A DNA stretch of 64,000 nucleotides, taken from positions 1 to 64,000 of the forward strand of contig JABHZW010000021.1 in NCBI GenBank assembly GCA_018656005.1. The letters run 5' to 3'. Shown piece after piece: positions 9,490-17,846 of this stretch. This DNA is from Candidatus Pseudelusimicrobium marinum (GTDB lineage Bacteria; Elusimicrobiota; Elusimicrobia; Elusimicrobiales; Elusimicrobiaceae). Position numbers and translations under genes: made by a program. Below the pieces are notes generated by a model. The model worked only from the letters and a program-made list of their open reading frames with translations. It did not search any database and was not told the DNA's origin. The first letter of the stretch is position 1, and each line of letters starts with the position of its first letter.

Positions 9490-10101
9490 ATGATAAAGAA
9501 AATACTAATAATAGCGATGGTAATGTTAAGTTTTTTAATTGGAAAAACTAACTTATTTGCAGAAACTAATATTGAAAACAAGGTTATAAGTATGATTGAA
9601 CAAAATGCTACTACTTGTAAAAAATATTATGGTACTAAGTACTTTGCAAAAAAGAAAAAAAGGCAATGGCTATCTATGTTATACACTGATAGTGCATGTA
9701 CAAAAGAGTTTAAAAAATCAGCTCTTGAAATAGATAATGCTAGGATAAAAGACCTCACTCCACTAGCTGGTTTGACTAATTTAATATATCTTTACTTGTT
9801 TAACAATAAAATAGAAGATCTCACTCCACTAGCTGGTTTGATTAATTTAAAAACACTTTATTTAAGTAGTAATAAAATAAAAGATCTCACTCCACTAGCT
9901 AAGTTGATTAATTTAGAAAAGCTTTATTTAGGTAATAATAAAGTGAAAAAAATCAATATACTAGCTGGTTTGATTAATTTAAGATATTTAAATTTAAGTA
10001 ATAACCAAATAACGGATCTCGGTCCAATATTTGGTTTGATTAATTTAGAGACAGTTTATACAAAAGGCAATCCAATAGAAATAATACAAATTACAAAATA
10101 A
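9490..10101 (+). CDS. Secreted internalin-like leucine-rich-repeat protein (short paralog)
   Basis: The 203-residue protein has a signal peptide (about 1-24), then a short cap containing two cysteines (in TCKKYYG and ACTKEF), then about five 22-residue LRRs of the internalin type with DLTPLAGL and NLxxLxLxxNxI consensus. It is probably exported and binds a protein or surface ligand. AGGAG sits about nine bases before the ATG. The cap is nearly identical to that of the next gene (10328), so the two arose by duplication. A hairpin follows at 10103. The ligand is unknown. Confidence 0.8.
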   Translation: MIKKILIIAMVMLSFLIGKTNLFAETNIENKVISMIEQNATTCKKYYGTKYFAKKKKRQWLSMLYTDSACTKEFKKSALEIDNARIKDLTPLAGLTNLIYLYLFNNKIEDLTPLAGLINLKTLYLSSNKIKDLTPLAKLINLEKLYLGNNKVKKINILAGLINLRYLNLSNNQITDLGPIFGLINLETVYTKGNPIEIIQITK

Positions 10102-10102
10102 T

Positions 10103-10132
10103 GAAACTCCCCGGGTGTAAACCCGGGGTTTC
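10103..10132 (+). terminator. Rho-independent terminator after the first LRR gene
   Basis: GAAACTCCCCGGGT, loop GTAA, ACCCGGGGTTTC, then TTCTTTTTC. The stem starts just after the stop codon, so the two LRR genes are probably separate transcripts. Confidence 0.8.
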
Positions 10133-10220
10133 TTCTTTTTCAACAAATAATCCCTAGCCACAAGTTCAAGTCATTCCCGCACTAGTGCGGGAATCCAGTA
10201 AAATTACCCTAAAAACTATA

Positions 10221-10238
10221 TAGTACTAAAGTACCTTG
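10221..10238. repeat. Single copy of the GTACTAAAGTAC element before the second LRR gene
   Basis: TAGTACTAAAGTACCTTG matches the last unit of the triple repeat at 9413 and lies about 100 bp upstream of the second LRR gene. A genomic repeat (CATTCCCGCACTAGTGCGGG) precedes it at about 10171-10190. The same arrangement upstream of both paralogs suggests that the promoter region was duplicated with the gene. Confidence 0.6.
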
Positions 10239-10327
10239 TATTAAAAACACTCATAAGGTAAAATATAACCGTAGATAATGTTCTTAGTTAACAAACGAAG
10301 AAAGAATTTAAAATAGGAGAAATTAAA

Positions 10328-11269
10328 ATGACAAAAAAAATAGTAATAATAGCAATAGCAATGTTAAGTTTTTTAATTGGAAAAACTAACTTATTTGCAG
10401 AAACCAATATTGAAGACAAGGTTACAAGTATAGTTTCACAAGAAACTGGTGTTTGTGAAAAGTATTATGGTAGTGAATATTTTGCAAAAAAAGAAAAAGA
10501 AAATTGGCTACCTATGTTATACACTGATAGTAAATGTACAGAAGAGTTTAATGAAGTAGAGCTTAATTTGTATGACAATCAAATAAAAGACCTCACTCCA
10601 CTAGCTGGTTTGATTAATTTAGAAAAGCTTATTTTAAATTATAATCAAATCGAGGACCTCACTCCACTGGCTGGTTTGACTAATTTAGAAAAGCTTTTTT
10701 CATCTAATAATCAAATAAAAGACCTCACTCCACTGGATGGTTTGATTAATTTAGAAAAGCTTATTTTAAATTATAATCAAATCGAGGACCTCACTCCACT
10801 GGCTGGTTTGACTAATTTAGAGAGTCTTAGTTTAGATAGTAACCAAATAAAGACCATCGTTCCAGTGGCTGATTTGACTAATTTAGAGAGTCTTAGTTTA
10901 AGTAATAATCAAATAGAGGACATCAAGATACTGGCTGATTTGAAGAGTTTAGAAACACTTTATTTAGGTAATAATCAAATAGAGGACCTCAGTCCATTAG
11001 TTGTTTTGACTGGGTTAAAAAAGCTTGAGTTAGATAATAATGAAATAAATAGTATCGGTCCACTAATTAGTTTGTTTAATTTAGAGAGGCTTAGTTTAAA
11101 GAATAATCAAATAGAGGACATCAAGATACTGGCTGATTTGAAGAATCTAGAGTATCTTTATTTAAACTATAACAAAATAACGGACCTCAGTCCAATATTT
11201 GGTATGGCTAATTTAGGATATTGTGTGATAGAGGGCAATCCAGTAAAAATAATGATTAAAAAAGATTAA
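10328..11269 (+). CDS. Secreted internalin-like leucine-rich-repeat protein (long paralog)
   Basis: The 313-residue paralog of the gene at 9490 has the same signal peptide and two-cysteine cap (CEKYYG and KCTEEF) but about ten LRRs. Its DNA contains near-identical 66-bp units (GACCTCACTCCACTGGCTGG recurs), so repeat number could change by slippage or recombination. The ribosome-binding site TAGGAG is well placed and the upstream region resembles that of the short paralog. A palindromic terminator follows at 11299. Function is inferred to be surface binding or adhesion, with no identified ligand. Confidence 0.8.
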   Translation: MTKKIVIIAIAMLSFLIGKTNLFAETNIEDKVTSIVSQETGVCEKYYGSEYFAKKEKENWLPMLYTDSKCTEEFNEVELNLYDNQIKDLTPLAGLINLEKLILNYNQIEDLTPLAGLTNLEKLFSSNNQIKDLTPLDGLINLEKLILNYNQIEDLTPLAGLTNLESLSLDSNQIKTIVPVADLTNLESLSLSNNQIEDIKILADLKSLETLYLGNNQIEDLSPLVVLTGLKKLELDNNEINSIGPLISLFNLERLSLKNNQIEDIKILADLKNLEYLYLNYNKITDLSPIFGMANLGYCVIEGNPVKIMIKKD

Positions 11270-11298
11270 AATAAAAACAAAAATTTAGAAATCAATGT

Positions 11299-11328
11299 AC
11301 CCCTCGTTCCTTATAAGGAACGAGGGGT
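11299..11328 (+). terminator. Palindromic terminator after the second LRR gene
   Basis: ACCCCTCGTTCCTTA followed by TAAGGAACGAGGGGT forms a perfect stem of about 15 bp, followed by TGTTTCATT. It lies 30 bp after the stop. Confidence 0.7.
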
Positions 11329-11340
11329 TGTTTCATTAAA

Positions 11341-11925
11341 CCTTTTTTGGAAAACCCCGTGTGTAAGCACAGAGACAATCTAACCTCTCAATATTGTCAT
11401 TGCGAAGATTTTGGAGATTGCCACGAAAAACGAAGTTTTCCTCGCAATGACACCCGAGGAGAGGGTCTCTCCAAAATCTGTGGCAATCTCATTTTGAAAC
11501 TACCCCCAATCTCTCTTAGAGAGATTGGGGGTAGTTCTGTCATTCTCAGAGGGAGGCGAGTGTCTCGCCCGAAAGCGGGAATCCAGGGTAAAAAAGTAAA
11601 AAATCTGTGGCAATCTCATAAAATACATTGTGTCATCTTGAGCGGAGCGAGCTTTACGAGCGAAGTCGAAAGATCTTGGTATTATAGTGTGAAGTTAAAG
11701 ACAAAGATTCTTCGGCTTCGTTTCACTTCGCTCAGAATGACAAAGAATTTGAGAATGACATAGAATGACTTTACTACTCCCTAGTGCGAAAATGACAGAA
11801 ACTTGTGGCTAGGGGTTTTTAAATGAGATTGCCACGAAGTTGCAAAGCAACTTCTCGCAATGACAAAAAAATCCCTCTTGTCGGCTTCGCCGTCTTTCTC
11901 CCTTTTTAAAAAAGGAGAAAGTATT
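11341..11925. repeat. Intergenic cluster of palindromic repeats
   Basis: No convincing gene is present; the open frame here is translated repeat. Elements include GAGATTGCCACG...CTCGCAATGACA at 11414-11452 and 11824-11866, and the reverse-orientation end TGTGGCAATCTCAT at 11479 and 11606. There is also a CCCGAAAGCGGGAATCCAGG-type element near 11568, and a TGTCATCTTGAGCGGAGCGAGC to CTCAGAATGACA unit at about 11631-11741. The inner sequence of each element varies while the ends are kept. Confidence 0.75.
11498..11536. repeat. Perfect 19-bp-arm palindrome
   Basis: Arms 11498-11516 and 11518-11536 are exact reverse complements around a single T. The run of five C and five G near the arm ends is conspicuous in AT-rich DNA. 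Confidence 0.85.
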
Positions 11926-11966
11926 TTATAGATTAAACGAATATTTTTTTATAAAACCATCACGGA

Positions 11967-12095
11967 TTAAAATTCGTATTTTGTTGTTTTTTCGAGGCGT
12001 TTTGAACCGTGGAGTACATACGAAGTAAAGTCCGTAGGACTTGCGGTACTTGAGGTTCAAAAGAACAAAGAAAAAACGCAAAAGACGAATTTTAA
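11967..12095. repeat. Long foldback element 4, overlapping the tolB stop
   Basis: Two 42-nt arms (11967-12008 and 12054-12095) are imperfect reverse complements, both bounded by TTAAAATTCG and TTTTGAACC in stem orientation. A 45-nt centre contains a smaller hairpin AAGTCC-GTA-GGACTT. The right arm includes the tolB stop codon (12092-12094). It probably forms a large hairpin at the 3' end of the tol operon transcript. Confidence 0.7.
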
Positions 12096-13393
12096 TGGCT
12101 CCAGTTAGGTGTGTAGGTGTTCCCATTAAGATCTGCAATAATATGTGGCGCACTGCCATCTGCATCCATTACAAATAATTGTCTCTTACCATTTCTTGTG
12201 GTGCTAAAAGATATAAATCTGCCATCTGGCGACCATGTAGGATCTTCATTAGAACCTTCGTCGCTTGTCAATCTTACAACTCTTGTACCAGTAATATCTA
12301 CTAAAAAAATATCTATCGGATGTAATTTATTATATCTACCGGCAAAAACTATCCATTCGCCTGTTGGCGACCATTGGGGGCTATCTGCCCAGTTCATACT
12401 AGTTAATTTTCTTGTTGTGCCAGTTTCAAGTTCCATAATAAAAATTTGTGGGTTGCCCGCTCTGTTAGATACATATGTTATAAATTTTCCGTCTGGTGAA
12501 AAACTTGGCGAACCATTTACATAATAATCTGATGTCAATCTTTTAACATTTTTATTCTCTAGATTTAATGTATAAATATCTGTGTTTCCCCCACCTTTAG
12601 AAAGTGTCATAACGATATTTTTATCGTCCGAAGAAACACCACCAATTAAATTTAAACCTGAAAACATAGAAACAGGTGCTATTTTTTTTCTGACCAAATC
12701 CACCACGAAAATATCCGGATTGCCATATTTATAGGTGGTGTAATAAATTTTTCTGCTATCATAGGACCAGCGAGGTAGTAATGCGATATTTTTATCTGAA
12801 GTTAGACGGGTTAAATTTTTGCCATCATAATCTACAATATAAATTTCTTTATTGCCCGTAAAATCGTTTGCAAACACCACTCTTGTTGTGGCTATCCCTC
12901 TTTTACCAGTTAATGTTTTTAGCACATCATCTGCCAACATATGCGACGATTTTCGTATAGAATTTAACATGGATTTATATCTTCTTGCAAATATAGTTTT
13001 TTTGTTTGTATTCTCGTATAGATAAGCATAAACAAATAATTCTTTTTGTTGGGATTCTGTAAAAACTACCAAGGTATATCCAGCTCCTAAAGAATTAAAC
13101 TTTTCAAGCATTTCCATTGTTTTGCTTCGTTTAATTTTTTTAGAAGAGTCGTTAATTTCAAAATATCGTGAAAATAGCAAATCTGCTCTAACAATTTCGG
13201 ACACTTCTTTTGTGGTTTGCCTAGATGCTTTTTTTTCGCCTTTAAAACTAGTTAAAACTATGTTTAGTTTTTCGTTTTTAATATCAGCAGAGTTTAAACC
13301 AATATAAACATCAGATTCTGCATGCAAAACACACAACGAACCTGATATTAAAAACGAAAAACAAATTAATGGGATTATTATTTTTTTTATCAT
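12092..13393 (-). CDS. tolB: TolB, periplasmic beta-propeller of the Tol-Pal system
   Basis: The 433-residue protein has a signal peptide (about 1-26), an N-terminal TolB domain and a C-terminal beta-propeller with repeated SPDGKFITYVS and WSPDGRFISFS-type blades. TolB links Pal at the outer membrane to the inner-membrane Tol complex and helps envelope constriction at division. It is the last gene of pal-cpoB-tolB, nine bases after cpoB. No tolQ, tolR or tolA lies in the window. The 3' end lies inside foldback element 4. Confidence 0.93.
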   Translation of the reverse strand: MIKKIIIPLICFSFLISGSLCVLHAESDVYIGLNSADIKNEKLNIVLTSFKGEKKASRQTTKEVSEIVRADLLFSRYFEINDSSKKIKRSKTMEMLEKFNSLGAGYTLVVFTESQQKELFVYAYLYENTNKKTIFARRYKSMLNSIRKSSHMLADDVLKTLTGKRGIATTRVVFANDFTGNKEIYIVDYDGKNLTRLTSDKNIALLPRWSYDSRKIYYTTYKYGNPDIFVVDLVRKKIAPVSMFSGLNLIGGVSSDDKNIVMTLSKGGGNTDIYTLNLENKNVKRLTSDYYVNGSPSFSPDGKFITYVSNRAGNPQIFIMELETGTTRKLTSMNWADSPQWSPTGEWIVFAGRYNKLHPIDIFLVDITGTRVVRLTSDEGSNEDPTWSPDGRFISFSTTRNGKRQLFVMDADGSAPHIIADLNGNTYTPNWSH

Positions 13394-13402
13394 TAGAAAC
13401 TT

Positions 13403-14074
13403 CTATAAATTTTTACTTGTTAAAGTGCCAAGTAATTCTTCTGCTTTTTTACTTTCTGGCGATTTAGGATAATCCTGCACGATAGATTTAAGATACATAA
13501 CTGCTTCATCTTTTTTATTTAACTCTAAAATACTTTTTGCATATTTTAATCTTGTAGAAGGTATTTGTTTACTTTTTGGAAACTTTTTTAAAATTAATGC
13601 ATAAGAAACCGCACTAGCTTTATATTCTTTTAACTGATAGCAGGCATCACCACGATAGTAATAGCTATCCTCGAGATATTGTCCTTTTGGATTTTTATCT
13701 ATATAAAGTGTAAAGCCTTCTTTGGCTTGTTCAAAATTACCTTTTACAAAATTTGCATGTGCTTCTTTATATATATCACTTGGGAGCATATCGCCCCGTT
13801 TTGCAATTAAAATTGCTTTAATATCTTCCATTTGAACTGATAGATTTTTTATATCTTGTTTTAAATCTGTAATACTTTCTTTACTTGCAGAAATATCTAG
13901 CGACAAGTCATTAACTTTTGAATTTAATTCTGCTTGACTTCTTTGCACTACTGCAATATCTTCACTAATACCTTGCATTTGTGCAGACGAACCAGAACTT
14001 GCTTGAGTTGTGCTTAAACAACCAAAAAATAAGGAGCTAAAAAGTAATGTGAATATTAATTTAATATTTCTCAT
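13403..14074 (-). CDS. cpoB: CpoB/YbgF-like TPR lipoprotein
   Basis: The 223-residue protein starts with a lipoprotein signal (FFGC, Cys about 19), then a coiled coil (about 30-95) and tetratricopeptide repeats (about 100-220) with YYRGDACY and tol-pal-type YPKSPESKKA repeats. Family members coordinate peptidoglycan synthesis with outer-membrane constriction through Tol-Pal. Position between pal and tolB supports the call. A Cys in a lipobox is unusual compared with the soluble E. coli protein and suggests membrane anchoring. AAGGAG precedes the ATG. Confidence 0.85.
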   Translation of the reverse strand: MRNIKLIFTLLFSSLFFGCLSTTQASSGSSAQMQGISEDIAVVQRSQAELNSKVNDLSLDISASKESITDLKQDIKNLSVQMEDIKAILIAKRGDMLPSDIYKEAHANFVKGNFEQAKEGFTLYIDKNPKGQYLEDSYYYRGDACYQLKEYKASAVSYALILKKFPKSKQIPSTRLKYAKSILELNKKDEAVMYLKSIVQDYPKSPESKKAEELLGTLTSKNL

Positions 14075-14110
14075 AATCTTTAGCTCCTTATATCTAGTTT
14101 AAAGTTTTAT

Positions 14111-14626
14111 TTATCTTAAGCTTAGTTTTGTTTCTACTCTTCTATTTGTGAACCAACAACTTTCGGTATTTTTGCTACAAATTGGCATTTCTTCCCCGTA
14201 GGAAATAAGTTCCATTTCTGGCATTTTTAGACCTAAGTCCAAGTAATAATTTTTTACTTCTGTTGCTCTTTTTTGACCTAAAGCAATATTGTAAGAAATT
14301 GTACCTCTGTTATCACAATGACCTGCAATATATACTTTTACTACTGCAGTATCTTTTTTAAGCTTTATTACATTTGCGTTTCTTGCTAATACATTTCTTG
14401 CTTCTTCTGTTAAGCTATAACTATCGTAAGCGAAGTGTACTCTTTCCAACACAAACTGAGATTCTGCTGCTGCTTCTTTATATTCTTCTTGTTTTTCGAA
14501 GGCTTCTTCGTCCACACTAATATCCATTACTGCAACATCACCTTGAGCATTTTTCTTCTGACCGCTAGAACATGCTACTAAACCAATAGCAAAAAGTAAT
14601 GCTATGATTAGTTTTAAGTTTTTCAT
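14111..14626 (-). CDS. pal: Peptidoglycan-associated lipoprotein Pal
   Basis: The 171-residue lipoprotein has lipobox LVAC (Cys about 19), a short linker and an OmpA-family domain (about 60-170) with FAYDSYSL and GHCDNRGTxxYNxALGxxRA. It anchors the outer membrane to peptidoglycan. The usual GHTDxRG reads GHCDNRG, and further cysteines (CSKNTESCW) may form a disulfide. It is first in the operon pal-cpoB-tolB. GGGAGA precedes the start, and a promoter is visible at 14665-14694. Confidence 0.93.
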   Translation of the reverse strand: MKNLKLIIALLFAIGLVACSSGQKKNAQGDVAVMDISVDEEAFEKQEEYKEAAAESQFVLERVHFAYDSYSLTEEARNVLARNANVIKLKKDTAVVKVYIAGHCDNRGTISYNIALGQKRATEVKNYYLDLGLKMPEMELISYGEEMPICSKNTESCWFTNRRVETKLSLR

Positions 14627-14664
14627 ACTATTTCTCCCTAATTTTTAATATCTTGCACTTACTT

Positions 14665-14694
14665 ATGATACAAGTTTTGCTAAATACTCGTCAA
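14665..14694 (-). promoter_or_regulatory. Sigma70-like promoter of the pal-cpoB-tolB operon
   Basis: On the minus strand TTGACG (14694-14689) and TATCAT (14670-14665) are separated by 18 bp, about 40 bp upstream of the pal ATG. The TTGACGAGTAT stretch is repeated in the promoter at 41170-41198. Confidence 0.65.
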
Positions 14695-14699
14695 GAAAA

Positions 14700-16142
14700 T
14701 TATTCTTTAGATAAAAGTTTCGCAAACACTTTATTCACAACCCCTGGGTTTGCTTTCCCCTTACTTTGTTTCATTACATAACCCACTAAAGCACCCACAG
14801 CTTTTTGATTGCCCCTCTTAATATCTTCCACTGCCTTTGGGTTACCTTTAATGGCTTCTTTAGCCCAAGTTTCCAACTGCCCCTCATCGCTTAGCTGACT
14901 AAAACCATGCTTTTCTATTATATCTTTTGCTGGTTTACTGCTTTGCCACATTTTTTCAAAAACTTCTCTTGCTTGTTTTATAGAAATTGTGCCACCTTCT
15001 ACAAATTTTATAAGCTCTGCCAAATTTTTTGGGTTTATTGGGATATCTAAAATAGAAATTTTATGTTCGTTCACTTTACCAAGTATATCACTACCTATCC
15101 AGTTAGCTGCATTTTTGCTTTGAACTTTGCATTTCATAACTTCTTCAAAATAATCTGCCGTATTGCTATTTATTGTTAAAAGTTTTGCATCGTAATCTGA
15201 CAATTTATATTGCTTCTCAAATCTTGCTTGTTTTTGATGCGCAAACTCTGGTAAAGTTTTTTTAACATCATTTATATAATGTTCTTCTAATACAAGTGGT
15301 TTTAAATCTGGTTCGGGGAAATATCTATAATCTTTAGCTTCTTCTTTCCCTCTCATTGCGTGGGTATTGCCGGTTTCGTCTTCCCACAAACGAGTTTCTT
15401 GAAATATTTTTTCGCCTCTATCAAGCAAATCCGACTGTCTTTTAATTTCGTGCACAAGCGCATCTTTTACCGCTCTAAAAGAATTTAAATTTTTGATTTC
15501 AACCTTTACACCAAGCTCTTTTGCTTTTGGTTCTTTTAAAGATACATTAACATCCACCCTAAGTTCGCCTTTTTCCATATCGCAATTAGATATCCCAGTC
15601 CAAATTAACATTTCTTTTAACACTGTTAGGTAGTTGTAGGCTTCCACCGATGAATTGATGTCTGGTTCCGACACTATTTCTAGCAAAGGCATAGAACTTC
15701 GGTTATAATCTATCAAACTATGCTCGTTTTTGTGCATGCTTTTACCAGCATCCTCTTCCATATGCGCACGAGTGATGTTTATTTTCTTTTTTTGACCTTC
15801 GTCGGTAAGTATTTCCACATAACCAAATTCGGCTAAGGGTTTATCGTGCTGAGTTATTTGATAGCCTTTTGGAAGATCTGGATAAAAATAATTTTTTCTG
15901 GCAAATACAGATTGATGATTAATTTTACAATTTAAACTTAATGCAGCTTTCACAGATAATTTTACCGCATCTTCATTTAAAACTGGTAATGCTCCAGGTT
16001 GACCCGTACATACAGGACAAACGGTAGTATTTGTAGGCTTGTTTTTTTCGTAATTAGATTCACATCCACAAAATAATTTGCTCTTAGTATTAAGCTGTAC
16101 ATGTATTTCTAAACCTATTACGGCTTGCCAGTTTTGTTTCAT
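14700..16142 (-). CDS. gatB: Aspartyl/glutamyl-tRNA amidotransferase subunit B
   Basis: The 480-residue protein begins VIGLEIHVQLNT and contains the GatB signatures LPKGYQITQHD, EEDAGKSMH and DYNRSSMPLLEI, followed by the C-terminal YqeY-like tail domain. GatB is the subunit of GatCAB that binds the misacylated tRNA and makes Gln-tRNA or Asn-tRNA. The zinc-site cysteines (CGC and CPVC, about 25-45) are present. Length is normal. gatA and gatC are not in the window. The start lies only 18 bp from the divergent murJ start. Confidence 0.96.
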   Translation of the reverse strand: MKQNWQAVIGLEIHVQLNTKSKLFCGCESNYEKNKPTNTTVCPVCTGQPGALPVLNEDAVKLSVKAALSLNCKINHQSVFARKNYFYPDLPKGYQITQHDKPLAEFGYVEILTDEGQKKKINITRAHMEEDAGKSMHKNEHSLIDYNRSSMPLLEIVSEPDINSSVEAYNYLTVLKEMLIWTGISNCDMEKGELRVDVNVSLKEPKAKELGVKVEIKNLNSFRAVKDALVHEIKRQSDLLDRGEKIFQETRLWEDETGNTHAMRGKEEAKDYRYFPEPDLKPLVLEEHYINDVKKTLPEFAHQKQARFEKQYKLSDYDAKLLTINSNTADYFEEVMKCKVQSKNAANWIGSDILGKVNEHKISILDIPINPKNLAELIKFVEGGTISIKQAREVFEKMWQSSKPAKDIIEKHGFSQLSDEGQLETWAKEAIKGNPKAVEDIKRGNQKAVGALVGYVMKQSKGKANPGVVNKVFAKLLSKE

Positions 16143-16160
16143 AGTTATATAATATCAAAT

Positions 16161-17708
16161 ATGATAAGTAAATTTCTTAAAATTCGATCTTACAAATTAG
16201 GCACCTTAGTAAATGTCGGCTCTTCTATAATAAGTAAGGTTTTTGCGTTTATCAAAAATATATTTATAGCAGCTTATTTTGGTGCTAGTGCTTCTACAGA
16301 TATTTACTTTTTCTGCCTTATGATAATTCTAATAGCAGTAGGATTTTTGAATACTATTAATACCAGTGTAATTATCCCCCAGTCTATGTATATACGAGAT
16401 GGCAAAAATACCGAAAAAAGTATGCGATTTCTTAATGCCTTTATGTATATAAACATTGCCATCAGTATTGTGATCGCTTTACTTGTACTAATTAATCCAG
16501 AAGGTTTTATTGGGTTTGTATCTAAATTTAGTGCAGGCGAAATAAGTGGTAATATTAATGTATTAATTTTATCTGTAATACTGCTTGTGTTATTTGTTAT
16601 AAGCAATTCGCTTACAAATATTTTGAATTCTTATAAATTTTTTAACATAGCACTTATTAATGCTTTGGCAAATTCCTTGCCGATAGTTTTTGTTATTATC
16701 TTTCACAACAAGTTAGGTATTTCTAGTGTGATTTTGGGACTTATTGTAGCAACTATGCTTCAAATTGTTGCTTATATCTTTATGTTAAAGAAATTTTTGA
16801 ACTGGAGCTTTGTTGGTAAGTTGGAAAATATATCTAAAAATTTAATTAAAAATATTTTGTTTATGAAAGTGCATAACTTATCCACCTTTTTGGCAGGATA
16901 TATACCAGCATTATTATTGAGTGGACTAAAAACTGGAGATTTGAGTTATTTCAATTATTCCCGACAAATATCTGGTTCTTTAAACGAAATTACTAATGAA
17001 AAGGTTTCGCAAACTTCTTTTATAAAGCTGTCCGAACTGGCAGCTGATCAAAATAATAAAGAAATAAATAGGATATTTATAAAAGTTTCCAAACTACTTT
17101 TATTTGTCACAATACCGATAATGGTAGCAGGTATTTATTTTGGTAATGATATTTGTCGGTTAATTTTTGAACGAGGCGAATTTTCTAGCAAAGATACAGC
17201 ATCTGTGGCTTATTTGTTTAAACTTATCGTGATAATTTTGCCAATAACTTCTGTGACAACTTTTATACATTTAATTTTAATGGCTAGAAAAAATATAAAA
17301 TTAAAAACTTTTTTCCAATTAACATCAGACTTTGTTTTCATTGTGTGTGCCTTTTTCTTAATAAAAAAATACGGCGTTTTTGGATTGGCCTATTCTATGA
17401 TTATAGTTGGTGTATTTAAAGCTATGGTAGATTTTTTTATATCTAAATCTTTCCTAAAGTTTTTAGATTTTACCGCTTCATTAAAAAACTTTGCTAGCTT
17501 ATTTTTTATAAACATACTGGCAATTATTCCGCTTATAGTTATTGGAAAGCCAAATTTGTCCACTAACTGGCTATTCATATACGATATTGGACTATTTATG
17601 ATAAGTTGGGGACTAGTTAACTATATATTTGGCACATTGAAAGAGTTTTTTAATGAAGCGGGTAATATAAAGCTAATAAAGAATTTCTATTCAGAATTAA
17701 CTTCCTAA
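16161..17708 (+). CDS. murJ: MurJ/MviN-family lipid II flippase-like membrane protein
   Basis: The 515-residue protein is almost entirely hydrophobic, with about 13-14 transmembrane segments. Its N-terminus (VNVGSSIISKVFAFIKNIFI then AAYFGAS) fits the MviN/MurJ and MATE-like superfamily, and a later GNDICRLIFERGEFSSKDT segment matches the MurJ loop motif. It probably flips lipid II for peptidoglycan synthesis; an O-antigen/exopolysaccharide flippase is a less likely alternative. I place the start at 16161 because an upstream TTG (16125) falls inside gatB. No ribosome-binding site precedes the ATG, so translation may be leaderless. Foldback element 2 follows the stop. Confidence 0.85.
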   Translation: MISKFLKIRSYKLGTLVNVGSSIISKVFAFIKNIFIAAYFGASASTDIYFFCLMIILIAVGFLNTINTSVIIPQSMYIRDGKNTEKSMRFLNAFMYINIAISIVIALLVLINPEGFIGFVSKFSAGEISGNINVLILSVILLVLFVISNSLTNILNSYKFFNIALINALANSLPIVFVIIFHNKLGISSVILGLIVATMLQIVAYIFMLKKFLNWSFVGKLENISKNLIKNILFMKVHNLSTFLAGYIPALLLSGLKTGDLSYFNYSRQISGSLNEITNEKVSQTSFIKLSELAADQNNKEINRIFIKVSKLLLFVTIPIMVAGIYFGNDICRLIFERGEFSSKDTASVAYLFKLIVIILPITSVTTFIHLILMARKNIKLKTFFQLTSDFVFIVCAFFLIKKYGVFGLAYSMIIVGVFKAMVDFFISKSFLKFLDFTASLKNFASLFFINILAIIPLIVIGKPNLSTNWLFIYDIGLFMISWGLVNYIFGTLKEFFNEAGNIKLIKNFYSELTS

Positions 17709-17710
17709 AA

Positions 17711-17846
17711 ATTTTTCCCTGCCAATTTTGAGATGATTTTTCGTTTTCTCTACGACGACTAGTAGATGTGTAACAGCGAGCGAACGCGAGCAATCTACTT
17801 TAGGAGTAGAAAAACGGAAAAGCACTCAAAATTGGTAGGGAAAATC
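17711..17846. repeat. Long foldback element 2, between murJ and the tRNA
   Basis: Arms of about 42 nt (17711-17753 and about 17806-17846) share, in stem orientation, CCAATTTTGAG and TTTTCCCT blocks. The core has TACGACGACTAGT (17751-17763) and ACTTTAGGAGTA (17797-17808), identical to foldback element 1, with a variable centre. It sits three bases after the murJ stop and directly abuts the tRNA 3' end, so it could terminate transcripts from both sides. Confidence 0.75.

Noticed and set aside
11347-11763. A 138-residue ORF in the repeat cluster
   Set aside because: It is translated palindromic repeat (CHCE..., SFTSEVERSW-type) with no start signal and no protein-like composition.
16153-16166. 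Exact copy of the repressor operator half-site (TATCAAATATGATA) at the murJ start
   Set aside because: It is single, overlaps the murJ ATG and is AT-rich, so chance is likely; the repressor's own operator has two sites. It could be revisited by footprinting.
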